From NCBI GenBank assembly GCA_026260175.1, contig JAKCWW010000554.1, positions 1 to 64,000 of the forward strand: a stretch of 64,000 bases of DNA, written 5' to 3'. Of the stretch, positions 1 to 11,158 are shown one piece after another (position 1 is the first letter of the stretch; each line of letters starts with the position of its first letter). A program made the position numbers and the translations under genes. This stretch comes from Reticulitermes lucifugus (lineage: Eukaryota > Arthropoda > Insecta > Blattodea > Rhinotermitidae). The notes beneath the pieces were generated by a model, which saw only the letters and a list, made by a program, of their open reading frames with translations, did no database searches and was not told the DNA's origin.

Positions 1-141
1 GTTCATACTCTGGGGGCCACCTCCTGGCGACTGCTTGCTCAATGTGTTGCAAGCTGTCCGTTCGTACTCTGGGGGCCACCTCCTGGCGACTGCTTGCTCA
101 TATGTTGCAAGCTGTCCGTTCATACTCTGGGGGCCACCTCC
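1..141. repeat. 58-59-bp tandem repeat, running off the left edge
   Basis: Units start at 1, 60 and 118 with GTTCATACTCTGGGGGCCAC (one G variant) followed by CTCCTGGCGACTGCTTGCTC and ending in TTGCAAGCTGTCC. Two full units and a partial third that diverges after CACCTCCT. The array continues beyond the window. Confidence 0.9.
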
Positions 142-474
142 TCATTTCGCAAGCGTATGCCGCCCAGTGCTCCCATGACGTGTCACAGTAGTTGTAAGAA
201 TAATGTCAAAATGGTACGATTCTGGAATTTGCGTGGAGGAACTGCCGCTTCATTTTGCTCGCTGAACACAACGCTTCGACATTTGGCTTTGCTCCTATCT
301 TCATGTAGCATGTTGTCGTTATAATAAAATACACATTTAATTATTTTAAGATTAATTTCGGTCGTTGCGACCAATCACACATCCAAAATGTAAATAAATT
401 CAGGGTCTTCCTCGAAGCTTAGACATTTCGACGTTTCTTATTAGGTTAAATCATTCCTGCGTATGAAACTTACA

Positions 475-838
475 CAGACACTCCCCGATTTACGCACTTT
501 TAAGTTACTCAATTTCAGGCCTAAGCAACTTTATTAAAAAATAAGTATAAATGTATATAACAAGATTTGTTAAACGCGCGCCGAATTTTTCCTTGCGGGA
601 ATGAAAGCGCCGTGAGACGCAGGTGGAGGAAGAATACTGCTGGGCGATAACACAGGCGGCTGGGCGGTCATGTTGCGGCCAGTCAGGTTCCAGTGTGTTC
701 GTGTTTGGATTCCAGCTGGACTTCGTTATATATGCGCATGTATTTGACCATATGCATACTCAGTTCCGTCTTGCGCAAAATTCGACTTGCGCCAGACGTT
801 TCGGAACGTAACTGTTGCGTAAGTCGGGGAGTGTCTGT
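475..838. mobile_element. MITE-like element with 23-bp inverted termini
   Basis: The left end CAGACACTCCCCGATTTACG (from 475) is matched by the inverted complement of GCGTAAGTCGGGGAGTGTCTG at 817-837, one mismatch in the shared core. Interior is noncoding. Target-site repeats are not clear (ACTT occurs on both sides), so superfamily is not assigned. Confidence 0.55.
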
Positions 839-2643
839 ACTTGGAAAGTGAATAAGATGCCTTTATAGATTCTAACAGCGGATGAGGTAAGGCAAATGGT
901 ATATAGAACTGTACGATATTGGAAGATTTTTTTTTGGTGCCGGTAGCAATAGGTTGGGAAGAATTGCTGGATATTTCCTCGGCGCCCCTCCGTGCACCAG
1001 TGGTTTGCTAAGTCTATTAATACTTTTATTACCCTTCGAATTATGATTCGTCTTGAGCGTCGTCTATTTAAATCACGCCTGGGAGCCGTACGTGGAAGGC
1101 GCATCCACATTATCCTGTTAGGTAACCGTGTAATAATCAAACGTAATTACTGGGTTTACTGTCTGTGTGCTTGGACGCATGCGCCATTCAGTCCAGAGTC
1201 GTCTGTTGTCCAGCTTGCTACCCAAAAATTTAAAGAATAAAATATGCAGAAATATAACTTTTGCCTAAAAATTGTAGTCCAAAAAATGCACTTATTTTGA
1301 TGGAGTTTATCCTCTTGTACTTATAATAAATCAATCGTTATTTGTTTGGATTTACCGTCAAAGAGCGCAATTTATCGTATCCAACAATGCTCAACAATGC
1401 TAATTGTTTCGGTCTATATGACCATTTAGTTGGAAGCATGGCTTAGCGATTTACAGGTTGCCTGTAAACTACTGTTAGAAGCCTGCCTTTTAATAACCGA
1501 AATATCTCGTCCAATGACAGGGCTTACTTGCCATTAATGGATAGTTAATCTGTCACCAGTCATCCTCTGCTTAGATGCTTTGTCGCCGCGAGAAGCAACT
1601 TTCAAGGCGTCGTCCGAGGCACTCTGTACTAAACTGTAGAACGTCAACCACTCTAACCATGTTTTCCAAAGACAGAAGTCACACGAAGTGCTTTATTTTG
1701 TATTTCTTTATGATTCAGATTGAGGGTTTTGCGACTCATTGCTTGGTAATAATTGGAGAGTGGTATTAGGGTGTAGGTTATACCAGAACGTGTGTAACTA
1801 TTAAATCACTCCGCACCCTTGCCAACATAATTAAATTTTAAGCGACGTGATACGGGAATCGACAAAGAAAGTCTGTTAGTGTATAAAACGCCACCAGTTT
1901 TAGTGTTTTATAATTTTTAAAGGTTTACTACATCCCACGCGCAAAATAAATGTTTATCATGTAGATAACATTAACCCTTCAACGACGAAATGTAATTTCT
2001 TTTATTTAAAAGACCCAGTTCGTACCGCTCAGTGAACACTCTTAGTTTCGGCTGCAAAAACCACTCAGCTAATAACGTATAAGACGAAAGTCGCTGTTTA
2101 TTGTGAGATACATATAAAACACATAAATGCACTCTGCGGGTAGAATGTAGAATTTATGAGCATCAAACATGGCGATGCATAACGTTACCGCTAGGCTTTA
2201 AAAGTTTAATGAATCTCAATTACAATATCCCTCAACAAATTCTTGATACATACTTTGCCACGACAACTTCCATAATTCTTGACCACTCTTCATCTAGCCA
2301 CGTTTCGGCTCCCGTGCTTTGCTTGTTATGTCCAGTCCTTGTAGCGTAACATCCCACTATATAAAACGCCTGGTTTGTCAGTACAGTCACACTCGGCTTA
2401 CTTGAACCATATCGGGGACTCTCAGTGTCCGATACATAGCATTAAAGCTTGATTTGCTCTCAGCGTCTGATAGCTGGCATTGCTTCCTCATTGGATTTTG
2501 CCCTGTGACGGAATGTTCCATAGATTCGGCTAGGGAATACCGATTTTCCTTCAAAGTTCTCCTGGTATGAGACAGTTTCTTTTGTAGGTAGGCATCCAGG
2601 TGTTTTTTGTGTGTTTTAATGTTGATCGAACGTCAGATTCCTG

Positions 2644-2860
2644 GGCCGCATGGTGATGCGATGGAGCAGTGTTGTGCCTTTCGGCAAGTGTCGGCTTTCT
2701 ATGTATATTGCACCTCGCACATTGTTTAGGGAGTGTACACGTCACGGCCGCATGGTGATGCGATAGAGCAGTGTTGTGCCTTTCGGCAAGTGTCGGCTTC
2801 CTATGTATATTGCACATCGCACATTGTTTAGGGAGTGTACACGTCACGGCCGCATCTAGT
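2644..2860. repeat. 102-bp tandem duplication
   Basis: GGCCGCATGGTGATGCGAT starts at 2644 and 2746, with a third GGCCGCAT at 2848 that soon diverges. The two full units differ at about three or four positions. 102 is divisible by 3, so a chance minus-strand frame (2551-2934) carries a 34-residue repeat. Confidence 0.9.
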
Positions 2861-4757
2861 GGATGGATCAACGACAGTAGCTGTACGTGTGTGTTGAAGA
2901 CAAAGAGATGAAGGAAGGCACTACAGTGTAACATAAAGAGAGTTTAAGAATTACGCAGAACTTAAAAAGCTGCTGCCCCTTCATGGCAAGAATATTATGT
3001 GCCTTTCCTTATGGTGGAATATTAAGCACGAAACAAAATAATAGCTCATTTAATAGATTCCCAGTCTAGGACAAAATGTCCAGTGTGGCGCAATTGTCGC
3101 TTCACACTCGGTAATTAACGAAAAGGCCGTACATGAAGTTTACTGACACAGTACTTACATTTATTGACTATTTCAAATGCTCAAAGCTTCCTCCTTGTAT
3201 GTTCGCATCATCTAAGTGTTCCTGGAACCCATGCACATACTGTCTCACAAATCTGTCTATCGTCATCAAAATGATCGCGTGTACGGAATTTTGTTTGCTA
3301 AACATCGAGTGTCAAATGTCTTTGCGACACCCGGTACATTCAGTACACAGCACCTTAACTGGCCGAACTGCAACGGAACAGAAGTGCATGCTGTCAAAAG
3401 GCCATAATAATCTAATTCTAGGTAGGAGTTTGGAAGTCAAAATTGAATATAAATTATTTTAGGACCCAAAAAAAGGTGCTTGTCTGAAAGAAATGACTAC
3501 TTGCCCACAGAACCGAGCAGAGCTGGTGATGAAAGAGGGTGAGGGTAGGGCACGAGGTGTGAGATATGTGCGCTAAGAGGAGAAAATATCGAGCAGGCTG
3601 TGGAATGAGAACTGAATTCAGGAAAGCAGAGGAGTCCGACGTTATATCGCTGCATATGGGTTTTACATGTTCTAACGTTTTAAATGAAGCAAAAACCTTG
3701 CTGAAACCAGACATTGCGTATGTTGTGCAGAACATAGAATTGTATCCGAACTTTATTCTGAGGTATAAATTTTATTAAGGTCATTAAAATAGGGCAAATC
3801 CTTGTAACAAAAATAGAACTTATAGAACGTGTTGTCAAAGTAACTTCCTAGGGGTTAAAGTGACCGCTAATTTTATGTTCATTCCTTGTAGTCTATAAAT
3901 CATGGCACGTGTGTTTACAGAAGAATAAAGACAAAACAGAAACAGGAGAAGCACTGTGCGCTACTGGAGAATTGAGCATCAAGAAACAAATACAAAATAT
4001 CTCATTGAAATAAAATAACAGAATCACAGGTTCGCCTCTTGACTATGGCACGTGTCTTATGTTGAACACAGTCCCTCATGTGCAGTAAGTTGAACACCAG
4101 CCATTCGTGGCTGCCTGTTTTGAAATGAAGACATGTCACTGGGTAGTGCAGAAAGAGCAAACGCATACAAGTATTTCTATTGTGCCTGATAATGGTTTTT
4201 TATTAAAGCCGAAACATGTTGCATAATATACATTAAAACACTACAAAATATATTTCTGACTTCGTCTGTTCCTCTATGTTATGCTTGTATATCACACCTG
4301 GATGTCACAAGTACAAGAAATATCATTGCACGTCTTGACAACGTGTTCGAGACCAAAAACTTCTTCGATAAGTTCTCACTACGTTTTTATTTGAGGTCTT
4401 ATCGATTTATCGATTTAAAATCTGCCGAATATACTTTCAGTCGAGTCATTTAACAATGGCCAAGTACTTGTTATTCCTACGTAAGCTATTCCCAAGTGGT
4501 TGGAACCCTTGTGTTGTGTAGGAGGATTGTTAAACAGAGGGGAAGTGTGTCTAAAGATATTGTTCATTATAAAGTGCGAGATATTCTACAGTGGGGCTAA
4601 AATTGTCCTGGTGTCACGGTCTTCATAAGGGAGCACTTGCTGTTCAACGCTACCTGTGAAACAGCAAATTTTGGCAGTAACTTGCCATTCTGTTTTGCTT
4701 TTCGTGCTTCCATATACATCCAAAAGAGGGGAAAAATGACATATTAAAAACCATACA

Positions 4758-4975
4758 CGGCCGCTCGCTTGCAGGGGTTGCAGGTTCGAATCCCGCCGGG
4801 GCCATGGATGTGTGTCTCTTGTGAATGTTGTATGTTGGCAGGCAGAGGTCTCTGCGACGGGTTGATCCCTCGTCCAGTGGAGTACTACCGATTGTTTGTG
4901 TCTGTGAGTGTGTGTGCGTCAGTGTGTGTGTCAGTGTGTGTCTTTGAGTGTTATCAGGCGCAACAATAACCTTTT
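4758..4975 (+). mobile_element. SINE family 1, head-truncated copy
   Basis: Starts within the tRNA-like head (GGCCGCTCGCTTGCAGGG), keeps the B box GGTTCGAATCC near 4780-4790 and the body words, then has an expanded TGTGTGTG/CAGTGTGTG tract (about 4898-4950). Confidence 0.8.
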
Positions 4976-5110
4976 ACACGTACAATGAGTAGGTAGAATA
5001 GGTCAGAGTAAGAAAAACAGAAAATCCTGTTGTGGGCTAAGTCGACTTTGTTTAGTATGCAGTAACTAATTACCTTCACGAGAAAGTGATACATTATCAA
5101 CTAGTCAAAT

Positions 5111-5240
5111 TCCTCTACCTGACAACACATAACATTTACAGGAGAGAGACAGTCACGCCCCCGACGGAATTCAAACCCGCAATCCCAGCAAGCGAGCGGC
5201 CGCAAACCTACGCCTTAGACCGCGCGGCTACTGGGATCGG
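5111..5240 (-). mobile_element. SINE family 1, tail-truncated copy
   Basis: Minus-strand copy with the head intact (CCGATCCCAGTAGCCGCGCG as read on its strand) and a mutated B box; ends early at CCTCTACCTGAC, the middle of the family body. Confidence 0.8.
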
Positions 5241-6163
5241 CTACGCTTGTAATGACGTATTCTAAAAAATGTTGAAAATAAACGCGGATAATATTTCTTG
5301 TTTCGGAGTGTTATGAATAGCAAACTTTCAGGCAAGTGTTTGAATATCCTGCGTTTACTTTAGGTTTCATTTAAGCACATTCAGTTAACCTTACTTTCCG
5401 CATGATTATATTAGACCCAGTGTGGTTACTATAAAAACTTCTTCTCTTATCGAATTGTGGGTAAGCGCATGTAATGCTAACTGCGCCATGGTTGACAAGC
5501 ACCACTTTGTGCAATTGTTGACAGTCATAAACGGCCATTGCACGTATGTGTATGTTAAACCCAATTTCTGCGACTTTTAAATTACCCTATGCCCCGCCTC
5601 ATTAGACGCTACCAGTGATAAGACACACCCCTTAATTATAAAGGTATTTTTCCGGATATGTTAGCATACTTATGTTAAGTGTTAAGGCGCACGGTGTTTT
5701 GGGGGATATATTTCCGGAAATAAACGCGTCATATGATTTGCGAAATGTGGTACGTGCATGGAGACATCATGACTATTATCTCTTTTATCCGCTAGTGACG
5801 CTAGTGATTCTACTAGTTTAGCTTTCCTTGTGTACAGGTGAAGTAATCGAACAAAAAATGGCGCCATAAGGTCTTACAAGAACCTTTTTGTTTTAAGGAT
5901 TTGCTGTGACAGAGATGGGCTATTCTACTCAAAGGAGCCATAATAAACACCAAGCTTCCTCCAGACGTGTACAGTTCTATCTCTGGAACACAGTGGATGC
6001 TACAGCTGGCGTCATGTTCGCAGTTTGTTATGAAAACTGTGATCTGTGAAGTCCAGTTGGCTTTTATTGCACTTCGTTCAGATGAAAGTGACCGAACACG
6101 TACTGGTGTGTAGATTTGCAAACTACTTGTTTTATTTTTAATTTTATAGTTCTATTCCAATGC

Positions 6164-6424
6164 AAGCAGATCGCAGTGGCCGCGCGGTCTAAGGCGTGGG
6201 TCTGCGGCCGTTTGATCGCTGGGATTGTGGGTTCGAATCCCGCCGGGGTAATGGATATTTGTCTCTTTTGAGTGTTGTGTTTTGGCAGGTAGAGGTCTCT
6301 GCGTGGGGCTGATCACTCGTACAGAGGAGTCCTAACGATTGTGGTGTGTCTGAGTGTTATCGTGAAGCCTCGACAATGAGGAGGCCCTAGCCCACGAGGG
6401 GCTGTTGCCCCATTTGGAAAACAA
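6164..6424 (+). mobile_element. SINE family 1, full copy (tRNA-derived)
   Basis: Head GTGGCCGCGCGGTCTAAGGC serves as the A-box region and GGTTCGAATCC (6231-6241) is a perfect polymerase III B box. The body contains the shared GTCTCTTTTGAGTGTTGTG and AGAGGTCTCTGCG words and ends with AGGAGGCCCTAGCCC...GGGGCTG. Flanked by the 10-bp repeat ATTCCAATGC at 6154-6163 and 6425-6434. Confidence 0.85.
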
Positions 6425-6829
6425 ATTCCAATGCTTGTCTTTAGTACTTTCTAGTATATCACGATTTTCACAGCATTATCAGCAAACAATGATTATATTT
6501 TCCGTTTTCTATTGAAGCCCGCTTCTGGAACTAGATATTTGCTAAATTTGCTTACAAATTATGCAATATATATGAACCAAAGTCCCTTAAAATGTTGGTT
6601 GCCGCCTAAGTGCCTCCCTGCCTTATCACAGATTTGTGTTTATGAATCGATATTTACAGCCTGCTCTGGGGTTACGATAAAGGAAATAACCCTGTGGTAA
6701 ATCAATAGTCACAAGTGTGGCCGTATCATAAGGTGGGACACACCCTGGCTTGCTTATTGTTATAAGAGAGCCACGAATATGGCTTTCTGAGCGTGAGAAA
6801 TGCCGCAGTCTCTGTATGATTATGCATTG

Positions 6830-7315
6830 GGAGTGTGAAACTTGGCGTCTGAAATTGAGGGAGGAACATAGGCTGCTGGTGTTCTAAAAAGGGTGCTGAG
6901 GAAGATATTGGGCCTAAGAAGGACGAGGTAACAGGGGACTGGAGAAGACTATGTAACGAGGAGCTTCATAATCTGTACTCCTTACCAAATATATGGGCGA
7001 TAAAATCAAGAAGAGATGGGCGGGGCATGTGGCACGTATGGGAGAGAAGAAATGGGCATACAGGTTTTTGGTTGGGAAACCTGAGGGAAAGAGACCACTT
7101 GGAAGACATAGGCGTAGATGTGAGGATAATATTAAAATGAGTATTTAAGAAGTGGGATGGGGCATGAACTGGATTGATCTGGCTCAAGAAAGGGACAGGT
7201 GGCGGTATCTTGTGGATGCGGTAATAAAATTTCGGGTTCCATAAAATGCAGGGAATTTCTTGACTAGCGGAGGAACTCTTAGCTTCTCAAGAAGAATTCT
7301 GCTCCATGGAGTTAT
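6830..7315 (+). pseudogene. 3' end of an endonuclease/reverse transcriptase non-LTR element, frameshifted
   Basis: Translated in shifting frames this gives RVLRKILGLRRTR, then RWAGHVARMGE-like, GKPEGKRPLGRHRRR-like and RDRWRY-like pieces, the familiar C-terminal segment of insect endonuclease-reverse transcriptase proteins, followed by the usual downstream trailer ending in sequence coding for NSAPWS. Several frameshifts and stops show that it is dead. Only the tail is present, consistent with 5' truncation. Clade assignment (RTE/jockey-like) is from recollection of the motif set. Confidence 0.75.
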
Positions 7316-8399
7316 TGAGAGTGGTTGTGTGTACGTGTGTTTGTCTGGTCACGTCGTCCAAACCCCATTGTTCTAGTGCTAATATGCCACGACTGAACAG
7401 TCAGGAAAGGGCTTCTTCCTAGACGGTGCGTCTGCTTCGCTTGTGTAATCCAGGGAATCAGCTGCAGTCATCGGCAGTAGCCTCTTTACTGGCTCAATAC
7501 TATCTTCAAGTAGGTTTAAAATTTAGACCTCTGCTTTGACAATCGATTCCTTCCAAATTATCTCCATCTCCTCATTCGTTACTGCTACAGCCGGCTGTTG
7601 AAACAGCGCTGTTAAGTGAACGAATGGGATGGGCAGTCAGTGCTGACGGCCTTTGGATCATCAAATGACGTGTGATGTCGATATGGTACTAATATGAACC
7701 TGTAAATAAGTCTGAATTTTCGCGGAAACTTGTAAAGTGAAAATGTGCTTTTTGGGTACAAAAATGGGATAAAATTTTTAAAATATAAAATTTTGTTTCA
7801 AAAAATAAAATATTTTAGTACACTTTGAAAAACAAAATTTTGTTATTGGTGGTTTACACTGAAAATGAAATCAGTGCCGGTTACGAAACAAAACGGAGAG
7901 GATAATAGATTTAAAATTAGAAACTCTCAAAGGTGCACTTACAAATTTCATTATAAAGGTAATGTGCTTGTGGAACCCTTGAAAGTCGCCCATAGAACCC
8001 CTGGTTCCTGCTGCACGCCGTTTAAATACCGCTGCTTTATAATTGTAGCATTCCGAAATGCCGTAAATCCTGGCGCTTAGGAACACTGAAGTGTCCCTTT
8101 GACTGAGATGATTACTTTCAAATTTGGGGAACTTAAAATCGAATTATGTGGTGAAACAAGGCAGAAACTTGTCACGTGTTCTGAGCGCGTAGGAAGGTTC
8201 TGACACACTGCCACAAACTGTACGTCAAAATAACATTTTTCTGATACTGCGGCTGTGTCAATACATAGCAACTGGAGTTTGAACTAATTAATTTAACTCA
8301 TTATGTCGGACATTGTTCCTTGTCTGACGTGATCGCTGTTGGTATGAGGTCGCTGCATTCCTGTCTTCAGAATATTGGTTGTCATTATATTAACAGATA

Positions 8400-9245
8400 T
8401 TGTGTTAGGAGAATTATTATAGGTACCTAAGGTGGATGACGAAACCAGTGAGGCTGGAATGGTTTACAGTAGGACAGCATATAGGGGGATTGGGTTACAT
8501 TAGGTGAATTATGTTAGGTTAGGATGGGACAAGTTATGATAGGTAGCATAGGGTAGAATTTTTTTCAATGGCTCGACAGCCCCTTGGGGGCCTAGGCCGC
8601 CTCATTTTTCGAGGCTTCACGATCACAAACTTTTAGACACACCACACACGGTAGGACTCCTCTGGACGAGGGACCAGCTCGTAGCAGAGACCTCTACCTG
8701 ACAATACACAACACTCACAAGAGACAGACATCCATTCCCTCGGCGGGATTCGAACCCACAATCCCGGTAAGCGAGCGGCCGCAGACCCATGACTTAGACA
8801 GCGCGGCCACAGGGATCGGCATAGGGCAGAATATGGTATGATAATATAGGGTAAATTGGGACAGTATTAGGAAGAGTGAGGATGGGGTAACATGGGGTGT
8901 TATTGGATTAGATTAGGTTACGTTAGGATACGACAAGATGCAGTAGGTGTCAACGGGCAGAACAGGGTACGATACTATAGGATAAAGTGGGACAGTATTA
9001 GGATTCGTTAGGATAGGAACATAAGGGGTGGGATTGGGTTAGATCATTTTAGGCTAGGATAGGCCAAGATATGATAGGTAGCGTAGGGCAGAACACGTTA
9101 CGATACTAGAGGGTAAACTGGGACAGTAGTATTAGTTAGGATAGGGTAACATGGAGTGCGAATGGGTTAGATTACGTTACGTCAGGTTAAGACAGTGTCC
9201 GATAGGTTACGATAGGTTACGATAGGGTAACCTAGAGTAGGATTT
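8400..9245. repeat. 131-bp minisatellite, purine-rich plus strand
   Basis: Anchor GGGCAGAA or GGGTAGAA at 8551, 8824 (after the SINE), 8955 and 9086 gives a 131-bp period. Units are rich in ATTGGGTTAGATTA, TTAGGATAGG and GGGACAGTATTAGG words, with very few C on the plus strand. Edges are degenerate. A SINE (8559-8818) splits the array. Confidence 0.85.
8559..8818 (-). mobile_element. SINE family 1, full copy inside a minisatellite
   Basis: Minus-strand copy: head and B box GGTTCGAATCC near 8745-8755, tail a T7 tract at 8559-8565 (poly-A on its own strand). Direct repeats GCATAGGGTAGAA (8546-8558) and GCATAGGGCAGAA (8819-8831) flank it, one mismatch. It interrupts the 131-bp tandem array. Confidence 0.9.
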
Positions 9246-10692
9246 AATTTTTAATTCTTGTGGCACAAACAAGACAGTTTAGGGCTCTAGTTTTGATTTC
9301 AGTGAAAATGATTTCGGGATTCATTTCAGTGACATGCACCATACCTGTACCAACAGATTCGTTATGAAGATTTACTCTGTAGGTACATCCTGCGCCAAGT
9401 TCCACAATGGTCATTACACTTCCTCTGATCCGCAATTAGGCCTGCTCACCTGCATGAGTTGCAAAGAGACAAACTTATTCCCAGGCACATACATATCTTT
9501 TATTGTCCAAAATGTGCTACGTATTTCGGCTTTTGTAAAACCATATTGAGACACAAGCGTAAAAATATAAGAGAAAGCTCTTTAGATGCAACACATTTCT
9601 AAATGAAAGGTGACTGAGATAGCGGTCTAACAGATATTCATATAGGTTTCTTTGTATATTGGCCTAAACTGTGCTAAGAGTTAAAATATTCTATTAAATA
9701 TAAAATAATATACTAAAATCATGTGGCATTTTGGTGTAGCACTTATAATGTGATAAAACACTTTAGGTCTACTTTCTTCCCTGACAGATATTCACTTTGG
9801 AATTAAGAGAAATAGTGTAGAAGGCTCCTAGAATTATCAAGATTCGTAACAAAAACAATTACACACATTTGTCTGTTTAAATCAGAAGATATATATATAT
9901 ATATATATATATATGAGCATAAGAACAAATATATGTCTAAAAGGTTCTGACGATGGTCCAGAAGTCCAGAAGACAATTGGTTCTCAAATTTATGTCTGTT
10001 TATGCATTAGAACGTTATGTCTCACCCTAAAAAAACCTATTCTTCTTCAAGTACAGGTCTGCCTTTCTATTTTATAACCGAAAGTAATACCAAACAGAAT
10101 TGCGGTGTGACGGTTACGTGTTGATAATCCCTTGCGTTTGATCACTTTCGGAACTAGTGCAAGTCTTTCGTTTCCAACTGATACATCTTCAAGACATCTG
10201 ATATTAATCGTGCCATCTTTATTACTCACGCCTAACTAGAAACCACGGATAACTCGATACACTTCGTAGTTACCTTCACTACCGCCATCTTCGTTGCAGC
10301 CGTTCTCGGTGTTAGGTAGCTTGGTTTTGCGTTACATCTCCGATAGTAATGGCTTCTGTATATATCAAGTTCCATGAGCTGCAAATATTACCACAGAGCA
10401 GTTCCATATTTTATGTTTCTCACTACATAAATATTAATAAGGTTTCTAAGCTACAGGGTTTTCGTTATACAACGTTGCGTGTGCCCCACCTTAGTTCTGA
10501 ATTGGAAATAAAAAGAGTTGTTTTGCAGTTTTCTTTGTTTCTTCATTCAGAACAGAATTAAGAGTCTGTTTATTAATGTACATTCACAAAAATAATCACT
10601 AGAAACAGCCTATATGAATAAGGTGATGAATAAGAATCCCCATACATATATCTTAACAATTTATGTACTTCACTTTCATTCGTTCAGGAAAC

Positions 10693-10964
10693 CAGCGCCG
10701 GCCTAAGCAAACGCGGGGCCCTATTTCGATCCTTGTGGCGGGCCCCTAAAAGTTATTGTGCGGAACAAAAAGAGGACTACCGTTTTGGTATATTAACGAA
10801 AGTTAGGATGAAAAATTAAAATGGTCCATTTTTATCTTTTATTCACTTTTAATCCAGCAATCAGTCAAACTTTATTTGTTTAATTTCCCCCATGGGCGCG
10901 GGGCCCTCGTAAGCGCGGGGACCGATTGCGTCAAATCGGTCCAATCGGCCTAAGGCCGACCCTG
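10693..10964. mobile_element. hAT-type MITE
   Basis: Terminal inverted repeats CAGCGCCGGCCTAAGC and (complement) CAGGGTCGGCCTTAGG. Flanked by 8-bp direct repeats CAGGAAAC (10685-10692) and CAGGAAAA (10965-10972), one mismatch, the length expected for hAT. GC-rich subterminal blocks contain repeated GGGGCCC-like words. No coding potential; lies just upstream of the first Hk coding exon. Confidence 0.8.
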
Positions 10965-11158
10965 CAGGAAAATATCATTACCTAAAAAATGAACATGTGC
11001 TGATTTTTTGGGTCTGGAAAAGATTAGCTTTACGTAAATGCTGACAGTAAGTTTCTCTGAACGATTTCACTGTGGGTGTGGCAGTTGGTTGCTCAATAAG
11101 AGTGCTAATATCTCCATTCTATTGCAGTTACAGAGCCCCGATCGCCAGTCTCGACTGC

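Larger units (their letters stand above)
839..6153. other. Region without recognised genes
   Basis: Apart from the tandem duplication at 2644-2860 and SINE copies at 4758-4975 and 5111-5240, I see only unassigned AT-rich DNA. Open frames here are short, lack splice support and match no family I know. Two TATAAAACGCC words at 1882 and 2360 are the only promoter-like signals. Confidence 0.6.

Noticed and set aside
1-141. CRISPR array from regularly spaced repeats
   Set aside because: Contiguous 58-59-bp tandem units with no variable spacers, in a eukaryotic genome.
760-1140. 126-codon Arg-rich minus-strand reading frame
   Set aside because: No family resemblance or splice context; overlaps the end of a MITE-like element and another chance frame.
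2360-2384. TATA box with initiator (TATAAAA, TCAGT)
   Set aside because: Spacing of about 20 bases is too short for a TATA-Inr promoter and no gene follows.
4780-4805. tRNA gene, because of GGTTCGAATCCCGCC here and at 6231, 8745 and elsewhere
   Set aside because: The B box is part of tRNA-derived SINE heads: no full cloverleaf, and the same 250-bp body follows each time.
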